Source: Cristatella mucedo (lineage: Eukaryota; Bryozoa; Phylactolaemata; Cristatellidae). Taken from it: a stretch of DNA of 60,000 nt. Made by a program: the position numbers and the translations under genes. Where the stretch lies: assembly GCA_009760855.2 (NCBI GenBank), contig WPIO01000116.1, positions 718,001 through 778,000 of the forward strand, read 5' to 3'. Each line of letters begins with the position of its first letter. Position 1 is the first letter of the stretch. Below the pieces are notes generated by a model. That model was not told where the DNA came from, ran no database searches, and saw nothing but the letters and a program-made list of their open reading frames with translations. Positions 31,604-42,654 of this stretch are shown here, one piece after another.

Positions 31604-31850
31604 GGGTCCCTGTGATTCGTCCTTGATGTGCTTATGCGTGCTGACACTGTCAATGCTGCCACTAACCACATTTGCATGCTGACCCTGTGCATGTCACCCC
31701 TAACCATATTATTCATTTCGTTTGTTTTTCAAGCTTGATTTTACTTACCATTCAATTGCATTTCACTTTACAGCAAATGTGAAGCGCCTAGAGAGAGATT
31801 AAGTTCTCTGAGGGCACTTTATCAAGTGAATTATTATTATTATTATTATT
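31604..31850 (+). mobile_element. L2-A 3' end, recent insertion
   Basis: A 247-bp insertion from GGGTCCCTGTGATTCG (just before the end of the L2-A coding region) through the 3' UTR and hairpin to (ATT)n. The empty site is preserved in C2 at about 48588. The tail abuts a TCATCAT target. No clear target-site duplication, as is common for this clade. Confidence 0.85.
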
Positions 31851-32639
31851 TGCTTAAGCGGTTAGAGGCTTTTTTTTGGTGGCCCAGCTAAAAAAGAATT
31901 GCAGTAGTCACGCTGAAGGATTACAAAGGAGGTGCTTAGAAATTCGCTGGCAGCCATCCATGCGTGCACACGCACACATACTCACAGACACGGATGCAAG
32001 CACACGCTCACACAGAGCCAGGGGCGCTGCCAGAGAGAGTCCCCTGAGAGTCCTGGGTCACGTGCCACCGCCACCGTTGCCGGATCAGTGCTAACTGCAC
32101 GGCCCTAGCTTCAGATGTGAGCTGCAGCTACTGCAGTGCAGCACGCGACCACCGCTGCTGGAATGGCAGCGATAATTCCGACTTACGAAGCACGCCCAGT
32201 TTGACTGACCGCCGAAAGCGGGGTGGGCAGTCAAGTCAACTCGACCCAGCTGGGCATGTCCTCGCGACACTACGAGCCACACTTACTTACAGCCGTGAGC
32301 TGCTCCATGGCATGCAGTAGCCTGCAGGAAAGCCGCAAGCCCTGATTGGCAGACCCTAATCTCACATGGAGATCTCATGTAATGGCTAGCTTCGGAAACT
32401 GTCTTCCTAATGAAGCATTGAAATTTATGTAGCTGTGAAAAACGAAACCTTCCATGCTCGCACTGACAGTCATCCAACAGCATTATATATTAGAAGAGCA
32501 AAGTATTCTAGTCCGCTTGGGTTTTCCAAAGAATAGCGATTTCGCAATTTCGTTTTTATCATCGCTACGCTACTAGAAATTCTTGTCCGTCGCAAAATTA
32601 TTGTGCAAAGACAGAAGTTCTTCAGAACATGATAAACGG

Positions 32640-33250
32640 AAACCGATGTAGCTAAGGCCTAGGCTACTGCAGCTGGCTATGAATATGGCTGCAAGACTAG
32701 TCGTCAAGTGCCAGATGCACATGCCTCCTATGCTACAAGAGCTAGGATAGATGGCGGTTGATCAACGGATACAAGGCAAAGCTCTTAAGCTGACACACAA
32801 GGCCCGCCACGACTTGGCTCATTTGTACCTAGCTGAACTGCTGCACCAGTGTGTCAGCCTCCTCGCGCCCTCAGGTCATGTATGGACAATAAATTAGCTC
32901 TGTTCCATTCCTCCTCTTAAAGACCGTTTTCAACAGAAGCTTTAGCTCTGCTGGTCTTAGACTGTGAAACTCGCTTCCAAAATTCATATGCCACGACAAC
33001 TACTCTCCTTCTGCCGACTACGGCTCATCCTTTTCAGCTATCCTGAGCTGCTACTTCTATGCTACTCACTACATAAACTGTTCTACTGACTTTGCTATGG
33101 TTCCCACCTTCTCTTAGTTGCGTGAGATAAAGTCTGTTGGCTACCGAATGCGTACCGAAAGCCGCATATGCTGTGAGTGGGCTATGCAAAACTCTCCTGC
33201 TTAACACCCACATAGACTTCATCGCTTTGTGGAGTTACAGAGGGAGATAC
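32640..33250 (+). mobile_element. LINE family L2-B C-terminal region and 3' end (C1)
   Basis: Plus-strand pieces read NMAARLVVK, MAVDQRIQGKALKLTHKAR, YLAELLHQCVSLLAP, followed by an L2-B 3' block ending in the GTGGAGTTACAGAGGGAGAT stretch. Stops and frameshifts throughout. Matches 49385-49995 in C2. Confidence 0.75.
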
Positions 33251-33639
33251 CTCACCTCTCAAAAGATTGCCTATTTTTGTTTGAGCGTAGCTCTTAAGAA
33301 ATTATGGGCCTATGGCCATCTTAATGCTTAGGGCTGGGTCTGCTACGCCGGAAGTGGCCTTAAATACGCCGATGGCTGGCAATCTGCTTACTAGTTATTA
33401 TCTTGCGTAAAAATAACGCCGAAAAATGAAAGCTTTTTGGAGCAGATGCAAGGGCCACGTGCTGAGAACCTCTCTCCTTTCGTGGGGGCTACGAGCTGAG
33501 AACCCGCTTGTTTGGTATTCCTAGAATAGTCTTGAACCATTCAGTGCCTTTTTCCTCAAGCGTTGATGTGAATCTCTCTAACGTAGAGGCCATCAGGCCG
33601 GCTATAACGCCGCCGGCCTAACTTAGCGTTTGTCATTGG
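33251..33639. other. C1 spacer without recognised feature
   Basis: No gene seen. Contains a short imperfect repeat around GTGCTGAGAACC and ACGAGCTGAGAACCCG (about 33460 and 33490). Confidence 0.35.
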
Positions 33640-33810
33640 ACTAGTCGCTTGGATGTGATTGCCTCTCTAACCGATGTGATTGCCAGGCACAGTCTATGCT
33701 TCCACTCTCTTGCAGACGACACTCAGTTGTACCTTCGCTTTGATCCCTCAAAGCCATCAAGCAGGTCGAATTCTCGCAACTCTTCTGAGTGTTGGATGTG
33801 GTATGCGAAG
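33640..33810 (+). mobile_element. L2-A RT active-site fragment (C1)
   Basis: A plus-strand frame reads DVIARHSLCFHSLADDTQLY, the active-site motif with both Asp residues kept, then LRFDPSKPSSRSNS. It ends shortly after. Matches 50385-50555 in C2, which differs by a few residues. Confidence 0.7.
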
Positions 33811-34799
33811 ACTATTGGGCAGGGTGTTAAGGGATTTACGAAGACGACCTTGAGGACGAGGTCAGAATTGGCATTGGGCTGCCAGACCCCGATTATCTGC
33901 TCGGTCGACGTCTCGGCTTGCCGGCAATTCAATTATTGTACAGTGAGAATGCAGCAATTTAATGAATAGCGTCAAAGGGTGTTGATAAATCCAGCAGGGC
34001 TAGGATTGCGACGTTTCAGCTATCGCTGCTGTATCGGAAGTCGTTGGTTTCGTAGAGTGTCAGCAGGGAGTGGTGTAGATTGAATTCCGACTTAACCTTA
34101 TACGGCAATCACCTTTTTATATATATTTTTGACACTATAAGAGCTGCTCATCCAAAATTGTTTTCAAGAATCTTTTCAATACCACTCTTTAATCGCTCCT
34201 AAGCATTCTTAATTACCTCTAAGCACCTGGTGCCTCGCCTCCCAGACGCCACTCCTTGTACCCGCTACCTTCTAAAAAACGAAGTCGGTGCTGTTTTTTG
34301 ACAGAGCTCGACTAAGCAGGACAAGCTCCTTCGAGTCGCCTCGCACGAATTGCATTTATATAACTATGATGTCAGTTTCTCAGTAAGTGCAGTAGTTCAA
34401 CGAGAACAATTTTTAACCGGGCGGAAAGCGACCGGAAACGTCCCATGGGAATCCAGCTACCGCTGGCCTTGTACCACCGACCGGTCGAAATCAATAGCGA
34501 CATGACGACAGCAATCTGCACGCCAGAAGCAGCCATCAGCCCCTCGGGATGCGGCAGCGAGTTTCTGCGAGGGACATCAGGAAAGAGCCACCCGTGGACC
34601 ACTCGGAAGTTGAAGTGAGCATTCGCCGTAAAGGAGGGATAACTCTTGAGCGAATGAGATCGGTGAATATTCACTCGGCGCTTTGCGACTACCCTTTAGT
34701 GGTTTTTTAAAACCATAAGCAAACGCAAAACACCAATTCTAAAAGCAACCCTACACATGCACACTAGGGTTGTATGCATGTGCAAGCTCATTGAAAGAG
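33811..34799. other. C1 segment including a block shared with 12000-12240
   Basis: 34230-34680 is the array counterpart of the old copy at 11900-12240. No gene was recognised. Near 34120 a short TA-rich stretch occurs. Confidence 0.4.
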
Positions 34800-35036
34800 C
34801 AATAATAGCAATAATATGTTTGATACAGCCCCCTCAACGAACTCGGTCTCTTTCTATGCACTTTACATATGCTGCAAAAGAAGTGAGATCAACTGGTCAG
34901 AGTGGCAGCATGCTCAATAAACAACAAGAATTGTGTGGTTAGGGGTGATATGCACAAGGTCAGCATGCAAGTACGGTTAGTGGCAAAAAGGACACTGTTA
35001 GACCGCCTTAGTACATAACGGACGAATTGCACCGGC
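34800..35036 (-). mobile_element. L2-A 3' tail (C1)
   Basis: Minus strand: degenerate ATT tail, hairpin remnant, and 3' UTR with GCATGCTGACCTTGTGCAT. Counterpart 51510-51745 in C2. It is the left half of a head-to-head pair with 35040-35470. Confidence 0.7.
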
Positions 35037-35039
35037 CTG

Positions 35040-35470
35040 TGCAACCAGGCAATTACATCCGGTTCAAAACTCTGCAACTACGCTAGTCCATCGTGAGCTT
35101 CGCAGTTTCCATATCACACCACTTCTTGCCGACGTGAACTGGCTACCAGTCAAGCAACGCGTCGAATTAAAACGTTGTTCGGTCACTCACTTTTAGGTCT
35201 CTTCATTCTTTGACTCCAGCAAACTAATAGGATTTACTTCCCCCTAAAGGCTCGGCATCGTACCACCCGCTTGTGGAAATCTAACTGTTTACCAATACCT
35301 CGTAAAAATTTTAAATCCTATAGAAACCGTGCATTTAGGTTGTACGCTCTATAACCCTGGAACGAACTCTTGACCTGCGTCACGAAGTCTCCTTACTCGA
35401 CCACAGCAGTGAATCTTCTGTTTACCACTGAGGCAACTCAGAAATGAAAGTGGAAGACCCATATTTTTAA
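35040..35470 (+). mobile_element. L2-A C-terminal coding fragment (C1 only)
   Basis: A plus-strand frame reads HITPLLADVNWLPVKQR, then SSFFDSSKLI and YQYLVKILNPIETVH, the usual L2 C-terminal order. Stops break it. C2 lacks everything after the first ~30 bases of it. Confidence 0.75.
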
Positions 35471-35499
35471 GAGAAGTCCTTAGGCTGAGATACCTTAAG

Positions 35500-36230
35500 A
35501 GTATTTCTTAATAACGAGTTATCATTCTTATCTCCAACAGGGAGATTACAGAAGTCGAGTCAGCGTGTCAGAAATGCATTAACCATTTAGATGTAGCACT
35601 GTTTAAACAAGCCCACATTTCAGCAACGTTATCTAGCTTAAAGTAGGCTGACTTTTCTGTTTAGTTGATGCGGTCGTCTATCGAAAGATCACTTTGAAAC
35701 CTGACACCTATATTCAGTGAAGATTCAACAGAAGATATTCTGGCAGAGCTGATTTCGAGAGTTAGCCGTTCTGATATCTGAATCAGTCTTGGTTTGTCCA
35801 TATCTTTTAAGTTGGTTTTAACTTCGTTTAAATTACGAAAATTCGCGGCCATCAATGTGCGGATGTCATCAATACGTCCAGCAAGAAAGTTGAGAGAATT
35901 CGACGTACTGGAGGGCTGGGAGAGATCGAAGCAAAGGTACAACTGAGTGTCATCTGCACAGAAGTGGAAGCCTAGATTATGCTTGGCATTAGTCACATTG
36001 ACAAGAGGGAGAGTATAAACCATGAAGAAAATGAAAACCAGCACGGATCCCTGGGGTACCCTATATTTCAGAGGTTTTTTAGGTAATGTTTGACCATTTA
36101 CATTAATACTCTGGGTTCTCCCAATTAGGTAGGACCTGAACCATTGCAGTGCAGTGCCAGTGGTGCCCAGGTGACATTAGAGGTGCTCAAGAAGAACTTG
36201 GTTGTCAACCAAGTAAGAAAATAGCAGTTT
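35500..36230 (-). mobile_element. L2-A reverse transcriptase fragment (C1 only)
   Basis: A 127-codon minus-strand frame (35661-36044) reads VYTLPLVNVTNAKHNLGFHF, CADDTQLYLCF (active site), MAANFRNLNEVKTNL and GVRFQSDLSIDDRIN. Upstream, near 36130, the W-F-R-S-Y-L block is also visible. This is the longest uninterrupted RT stretch in the window. Confidence 0.85.
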
Positions 36231-36995
36231 TCTGTTCCAACTGCCTTAGCTATAACACGACCGAATAGTCTTAGCAAGAAGCGCAGTACCCTTCAATTAT
36301 GCATTTTAATCGTGGCAGCTGACTTTTGAACTGAAGACAGCTTATAAACAACCACGGTAAGCCGAGGCCCGTGAAAATATTAAATCATTCAACGAGATTG
36401 CGTGTGACGTACGACTTACATCTTTGATAAATCATTGGTTTTTCTACGTATTCATCAGTCAACAGTTTGTGGATGACGGAAATTGTGAGCAATGAGAGCC
36501 CGCTGACTTTAGCAGGCGGTGAATAATCATAAATATCATATGGCTGTCAGAAATGCGATGCGGCGTTTGCGACACTCTCACCACGGAAGACAGCCAAATA
36601 AAGAAATATTTAAAAAAAGACAAAACGTATTACGCTGTCTTAGTTCAGGTGGTTGGACAAACTTCTCGATTGTGCTTCGCTGTCTGGTTTTAGCTACAAA
36701 ATGGAACGCGCGCATGGAGAAAATAACGATTACTTGTTGAAATAATTGATCTTCGCACGAGCCTATGCTAGACTACTGCAGAGGAAAACAGAAAGCCGAC
36801 ACCTGCCGCTCGTCGGTCGTGACACAACTCGGATCGGAGTCGAGACGAAATAATCTTATTTACCACCACTCTGCACTTCCGGCATGACTAATTACTCGAT
36901 CCCAATGCAATTACCAGCCTGCAACACTCTCCTATCAAAAACGAAGGCGCTTCCACCATGGCAAAGCCTTAGCTCTACCAAATGTAAAGCTATTG
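36231..36995. other. C1-only segment of unknown nature
   Basis: Absent from C2, where the sequence jumps from 35070-equivalent to 36995-equivalent. No gene or repeat was recognised. Confidence 0.4.
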
Positions 36996-37354
36996 AGCTG
37001 GCTGCCCAGCCGGTCGCCATGTCGAAGTATCATACGCGAAGCGGAAGTAACGCAGTGATAAGATCTTTAAAGCAAATGCTGTCGCCAACTCTACATAAAT
37101 GACAAAATTGTCTTGCTAACCTTTTACCTAACATGACCAGTTGGCGTGAGTTTGCCGATACTAGTAAAGTAGTTCAGCGTCGGTGTATAAGAGATCAGTA
37201 GGTTATTGGAATTTCGAGGAGCGAATGGAGAGTAAGGGTTTCAAAAGGTTTATAAGCATAAGCCACTACTTCAGGCTCTTTAGCAAAGGAGCCTGATTTG
37301 GATTTTGATGCGCATTCAGCCGCAATTTTCGCCAGCAAAAGTATAGATAAATGA

Positions 37355-37425
37355 CCTCTGGGTCTCAGCCTAGGGCAACGGCGCTTCTACTTCACTACCC
37401 GGGTTGGGTACGAATCTTCCAGCAG
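37355..37425 (+). mobile_element. Possible tRNA-like segment (C1)
   Basis: CAGCCTAGGGCAACGGCGCT resembles an A box and GGGTACGAATCTTCC, about 45 bases later, a one-base-off B box. Copy in C2 at about 52136-52206. No tail was recognised. Confidence 0.25.
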
Positions 37426-37769
37426 GAAATTTTATACTGCTGATGTGAGTGGTTACTGGCCGCGAACGTCCTGCTACCACAATAGTGCAGGATAGGAATT
37501 CTCTTCGATAATTAGGTACAGGAGAGTGAATTCGCAGTTTCGACTAAGGTGAGGTCTGTGATTTCATAATAAAGCTTTCAATAAAAATTTGCAAAGAACA
37601 ACGGTTGTGCAACAGTAAATTCCATAGGCTGCATTTCGTAGTTCCAGAGCGTACTGAAACCTAAAAAGCAGTTCAGCACAACTGAGAGCACGAGTGACCT
37701 TGGCCGAATCAGGTGAAGAAGTCATACATTCGGCTTGTTTTCCGAATAGATAAACAACTCCAATATAAA

Positions 37770-37792
37770 TAAATAAAAAAAAAAAAAAAATA
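37770..37792. repeat. Poly(A) run
   Basis: AATAAATA followed by a run of about 17 A in C1. In C2 the matching place reads AATAACTAAATAAAAAAAAT. Confidence 0.8.
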
Positions 37793-38519
37793 TAAGTGAA
37801 TAATACGGTTACACTAATTCAAGTGCTTCTTTAAATACTGATAGCAAGGTTGGCAGAAACAAAAAACGCACTACTGCTAGCCCTTCCGTACCAGCATGCT
37901 TTGTACTTTAGTCCCACCCGAGATGTTGGCTGCAAAATGAGCTTCGGTAGAAATTTCATGGCTCTGATGTGCGAGAAGAAAGCCTGCACCGAGTGCTTCA
38001 TGGGAGCATCAAGACGAGAACAAAGTTTTAGATACACTGGACTCTTGAATCTCTTAAGTGAGCAAATGGACGTCGCTAAATCTAGCAAGACGAGCACTGA
38101 CACGTTTCGTTAAGCCCAACTGCTGCTACAACGTTCGACCATAAGCTAGTGTCACATTTATCAGTCGCTAGCGTTGGACGACAAATTCAAGGTTTTCTTT
38201 TATTCAGAGCCGGCACTTCCAAGTCAAAGCTCGGGCGTAGTCATGTGACTGAAAGGACCTTGCACCTCTGTTGGCGTGGTCCCAATGACCGGAAGTGTAT
38301 TCCGTGCGTTCCGCAGTGGCTCATGAGATAACGAGGTGCTCAAGCGTCTGCTGGCATCGCTCGGGCAGTGATTCCTCTCATACGCGTGGCTTCTCATCAT
38401 TCGTGTGGAGCTTCTGCTTCCAAGCGGAGGGCAAACGAATGGCGGCAGCCGCAGCTGCATCGATTCCCTACAGTGCGTATGTAGACTTTAGCGCCGTAGC
38501 AGAGGAAGAATCGAAAAAG

Positions 38520-38590
38520 GAATACTAATGCATTCGATAAAGTACCCTCGTAGAACTCGATCTCTTTCTAGTGTTTAGTACTGTAGCAGG
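38520..38590 (-). mobile_element. L2-A hairpin remnant (C1)
   Basis: Plus-strand TGCATTCGATAAAGTACCCT, then GTAGAACTCGATCTCTTTCT, corresponds to the inverted hairpin tail with several substitutions. Copy in C2 at 53300-53371. Confidence 0.55.
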
Positions 38591-39351
38591 TAAGCTCTGA
38601 AATAAGGAGCTAATGCAATTAATTTCCTCACTCCATGTTGCTAACAGACGGCGTTCTATTTCACAGCTGGAATGTGGCACTCTTGTGCAGCAGCAGTCGA
38701 ATCGCACAACTCTAAATATTTCAATGCTTGAAGTAGGACTCACCATTACTGTAGATTTCTAGTTTGTGTGGTCTGAACCGTCGACCAAGTAATATCTAAA
38801 TGCTTATTTTTATAATCCAGGAACCACCAATATGCTGGAACGCTGTCATATTGTAATCAATTGAGCCCGCAAATGGTTATACTTCTGGATTGAGTAGCCT
38901 CGCGATTCTGCGTGAGCTTGCATCAGCAGAAAATACAGCCTGTATCCGGCATGCCCCAGCTTGGTGAATGAACGGCGAGGCGTTATTTTAATTAGTTTAG
39001 TTTATTGAAATTTGCATACTAATGGGTAACTAGATAAGTACAAGCTGTGTCATCAGAAATGTTCTATTGCTGTAGACAATGAGCAGTAATCCTAGCTTTC
39101 GTAGAGCGATACTGCTGCTGGCATCAGCACGGACAGGAAGTCAGATCGCCGCAAGGGTACAGCCACCAGACAAGACAACTTTGATCAAGGAATACCAGAC
39201 CTGAAGCAGAGAATGGATAGATTTCTTCAGAGAATCGTTATGGAAGCGTGTAAGAGGTCACTGCCGACGCAATAGAGGGCATGTAGGCGAATTTATTCGT
39301 TGGTGGACCATAAAAACTTATAGTCAGGGTGTGACTACTTATTCTGACAGC

Positions 39352-39352
39352 A

Positions 39353-39391
<39 letters not shown>

Positions 39392-39399
39392 TAGAGAGA

Positions 39400-39436
<37 letters not shown>

Positions 39437-39471
39437 AGAGGACGCGAGCACGTGTGTGTGCATGTGTGTGT

Positions 39472-39556
<85 letters not shown>
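39352..39556. repeat. Compound (GA)n-(GT)n-(GA)n microsatellite (C1)
   Basis: GA-rich 39352-39440, GT 39451-39525, GA 39526-39556. The C2 counterpart (54138-54520) is longer and differently organised. Long frames through it are artefacts. Confidence 0.95.
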
Positions 39557-39561
<5 letters not shown>

Positions 39562-41554
39562 GTCCGGTCAAGCCGACCGGCAGGCAGAAAATCGAACGCC
39601 CGCTTAGCTCACGCGAATTGGAGATAAGTGGCCTTTTTCTGCAGCTGTTGGACGGAAGTGGGTTCAGGCGAGCCTGACCTCGAGGGAGATTGATCTCAAA
39701 GCTGGAAAGCAATTGGGAAGCCAGCGTTGCTACAGGTACGCGCGATTCAACTCTAATTGGTAATGATTCTGGAGCGGCTAGTTAGAATGGCAGGCGACAG
39801 ATTACAAGTGTCTTCGTGGATCCCGGAATGAGCAGTCACTCGAAAAAGAACTTTCTTTGTGTGACTCGCTACGATGCTTTCGTACAGGCGCTCAATCACA
39901 TAGCACACATTAGAATGCACGCTAGGGCGCAGCCGTATGAAGGCAGTCAGTGCGAACGAAAAATATTTAGTACGCAGTTTCACTCGAATACATGTTTACT
40001 GAATCGCATGGCCAAGCAACAGATTAATTGCTTGCGGTGGAAAAAAGCAATCGTGGGTGGGAGGGGCTTTGCTTGCAAGCATCGTCTAGAAAGTCACGAG
40101 CTGACTCCGAGACTACCGGCGACCGATCTTTCGCTTGCCATTAATGCAATACAACTTATATACAGAAGATGCATAAAAATGTACTCAAAAAGCTTAAGAC
40201 AGCACTACGGATATGCAATCGATCAAGACAATGATCGATATCTTCACAGATTCTCCGACAAATGAAAGATAACTTATTGTTCACAATAATCATTATTTTT
40301 TACTGCTGAATATGCGTTGTGATAAATTAAGAAGCAATCCACATTTTTTATTAATATTAATAATTATTAATTAGCTATGTGTTGATATATATTTCCAATA
40401 CCATAGGTAACGCGCATGTAATTCCTACCTTTTCATTTTTTAAGCGAAAATATTTTCTATGCTGCGTTGGTTCTTTAACGAGCTTCTTTTGGATAAACTG
40501 ACACTGAATTTAATTTTGCAGGTGTCACTTTTCAATTTAGGAGGTTCAATTTACTCAGCTGATTTCCCTACGATTATTGGCCATCTTTCAGATATCAATC
40601 TAATACAAAGAGATCGATCTCTATTTTTCCCTGGCACAACACAATTTTGATTGCGACACTTTATAAATCGTTGAAATGAAACGTTGCCCTGACTTGGCGA
40701 CAAGGTGGTATTATGACTGACTAAGCCTAGTTATCTCGGTCGTATTGTGCTGGGAAAAAGATCAACAGTACATAAAATATATCACTGGTGGTTCAGAGAA
40801 GCCCCTGAAGTTTATTGCTAACTTTCAAAAGAGTTGATGCACGAAGATTAGGAGAGTTATAAAAAATAAGTATCAGGGAGAGCTCAAACGATAAGACCAG
40901 ATGGAGTAGAATAAAAACCTCTTATTCTCTGAGATGCCGCTAATAATCAAAAGCTTGGCGTGATAGCCGAATACTTCACCCGAAGATTGAGAAATCTTTT
41001 CTCACAACTTTCGAACGGGAAAAAGTTAAAAATGATATCTTAAGTTTTTGAAAATGTTGACGCAGACGGAGGGCATTAGAAAAAGATTAGGAAAACCGTG
41101 TCTAACATGGATTAAAGCGGATGGAGCATATCTAAAAAAAGCACAGATTCATGTGTATCTTCAATGATTCATTTCCCAAGTTATTGAACCTTAATACATC
41201 TTGGTAAATTTTCCAACTTGTTGAGATGCATGACGGTGACTTGTAAACAGCTTGATTGATAGTTCAGCGGCGTACGAAAAGCCCAAAGAAAAGCTACAGG
41301 GGCGAAATCAAAGTGTGAAACATTAAGATTACAATAGGCACACTAGTTTCAGATAGTTAAACAAGGTCAAGAATATTCGCAATATAAATGAAAATCGCAC
41401 GCCCTTAAAATCACCAGCAACTGATTGAAAACTGATCAGCTCGACCATAATGTGAGCAGCTAAACTCGAATAACTTCTGCCCAGTTTCACTTCTACCACC
41501 CCTCTCAAAGGCGCCGCTACAAGTTAAGACGGACGAGCTGGACTCCAAGTCTAC

Positions 41555-42350
41555 AACGTCAAACATAGCTGGTAAGTTCCAGTTTGGCTGTTAGAGCTAA
41601 TCGCTCCACCGAGTCAGCACTGCTACAGGTGGGCATCGACTTTCTTAGGAATGTTGACTTAAGTAGAGCATCTCGGATAGTTTTGCATGGTCTTTATGAA
41701 ACCTTTTAGACTATTGAAAAAATATCGACCAACCCACTTAAGCGCCTCTCATCTCTCCTGGTCTTCACTAGCACAGCAATACAAGGATTCAGGTCATATC
41801 TCAGCTAGAGAGGCCAGTGGATTGATGGGCACAAACAAAGACTCTCCTAGCGATTGCTGAAATAAGGTCTGCCTCACGACTTCGTGCTAGATTCGGATCT
41901 TTTTAAAGTTTGCACTCTCTTTCTCGCTTACCAATGTAATAGAACGGTGTTATATAGGCTTTCACTAAAATGCAGATTAAATTCAGTTGTAACTTTGCTG
42001 TAATACCGCCCAGTCGCCAATCATGTTGAATTCTCTCAGCTCCCTCGCTGCATGCGATGATGAGAATTTCACTTGCACAGCAGCAAACTTTCTCAAATTA
42101 AATGGTGCTAAGACCGACTAACTAGTTATGGGCGTATCAAGTGTAACTCAGAAATTAGAAAGAATAAACACAAAAATCAGCGATGCCAGCACATTTCCTA
42201 ATAAATCTTTATAAACGATCTCAATCTATTGATCCAATATAAGCTTTCTACACGACCAAGTAAGGTCCATGGTAAAGACTGCTTGCTACAAGCTATTTGA
42301 TACTGCTAAGATTCGAGCCTGCTTAGGCAGGGATATTCAATAAAAATGGA
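41555..42350 (+). mobile_element. Degenerate L2-like RT (B2 copy)
   Basis: Same element as 25490-26290 at the matching position, with additional substitutions. Confidence 0.6.
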
Positions 42351-42654
42351 ATAGAATAACGATGATAAACATAGATACGATAAGGTCGCAGAAGGAAAAT
42401 TTGCCTACGGAAAGTTCGATAGACTCGAACCGTCATAGCTCCAGCAGAGACTTTTAGGCTGGCTGCAGGGCAGCGGTAGGCCCAAGGCTTGCCCGACGTT
42501 GGTGGTCAAGTTGTGGCACGAGGACATTTTGCAGGGCGTTTTTGACAAGAGGCAAGAAGCCTGTCCTGCAGTAGGTTTATGTCACTCGCAAAGGGAAATC
42601 AGGCTTGCTCTGTTTCAGCCCTAGGCCGCCGAGACGTTGCAGGTCTCAGAGGTA

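Larger units (their letters stand above)
37118..38350. other. Low-divergence patch within the C1/C2 duplication
   Basis: By eye only a handful of differences separate this from 51899-53131, whereas both flanks differ every few tens of bases. Two overlapping frames of about 90 codons (37850-38113 plus, 37831-38103 minus) are identical in both copies, but neither has a recognised domain. Confidence 0.55.
30958..40615 (+). repeat. Segmental duplication, unit C copy 1 (C1)
   Basis: Colinear with C2 (47948-55580). Extra in C1: an L2-A tail at 31604-31850 and about 1.9 kb at 35070-36995. No gene was recognised. Frames that look conserved between C1 and C2 are explained by recent duplication. The longest frame here (39816-40265) is broken in C2 by a one-base deletion and a stop. 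Confidence 0.85.

Noticed and set aside
35661-36044. Active LINE reverse transcriptase gene
   Set aside because: The 127-codon frame has an intact active-site motif but is truncated at both ends, and C-terminal and endonuclease parts are missing.
37831-38113. Overlapping frames on both strands, identical in C1 and C2
   Set aside because: Identity follows from the low-divergence patch as a whole. No codon-pattern evidence separates either frame from the surrounding sequence, and no domain is recognised.
39816-40265. 149-codon plus-strand frame in C1
   Set aside because: The C2 copy has a one-base deletion in the A run near 54919 and a stop near 55120, so the frame is not maintained.
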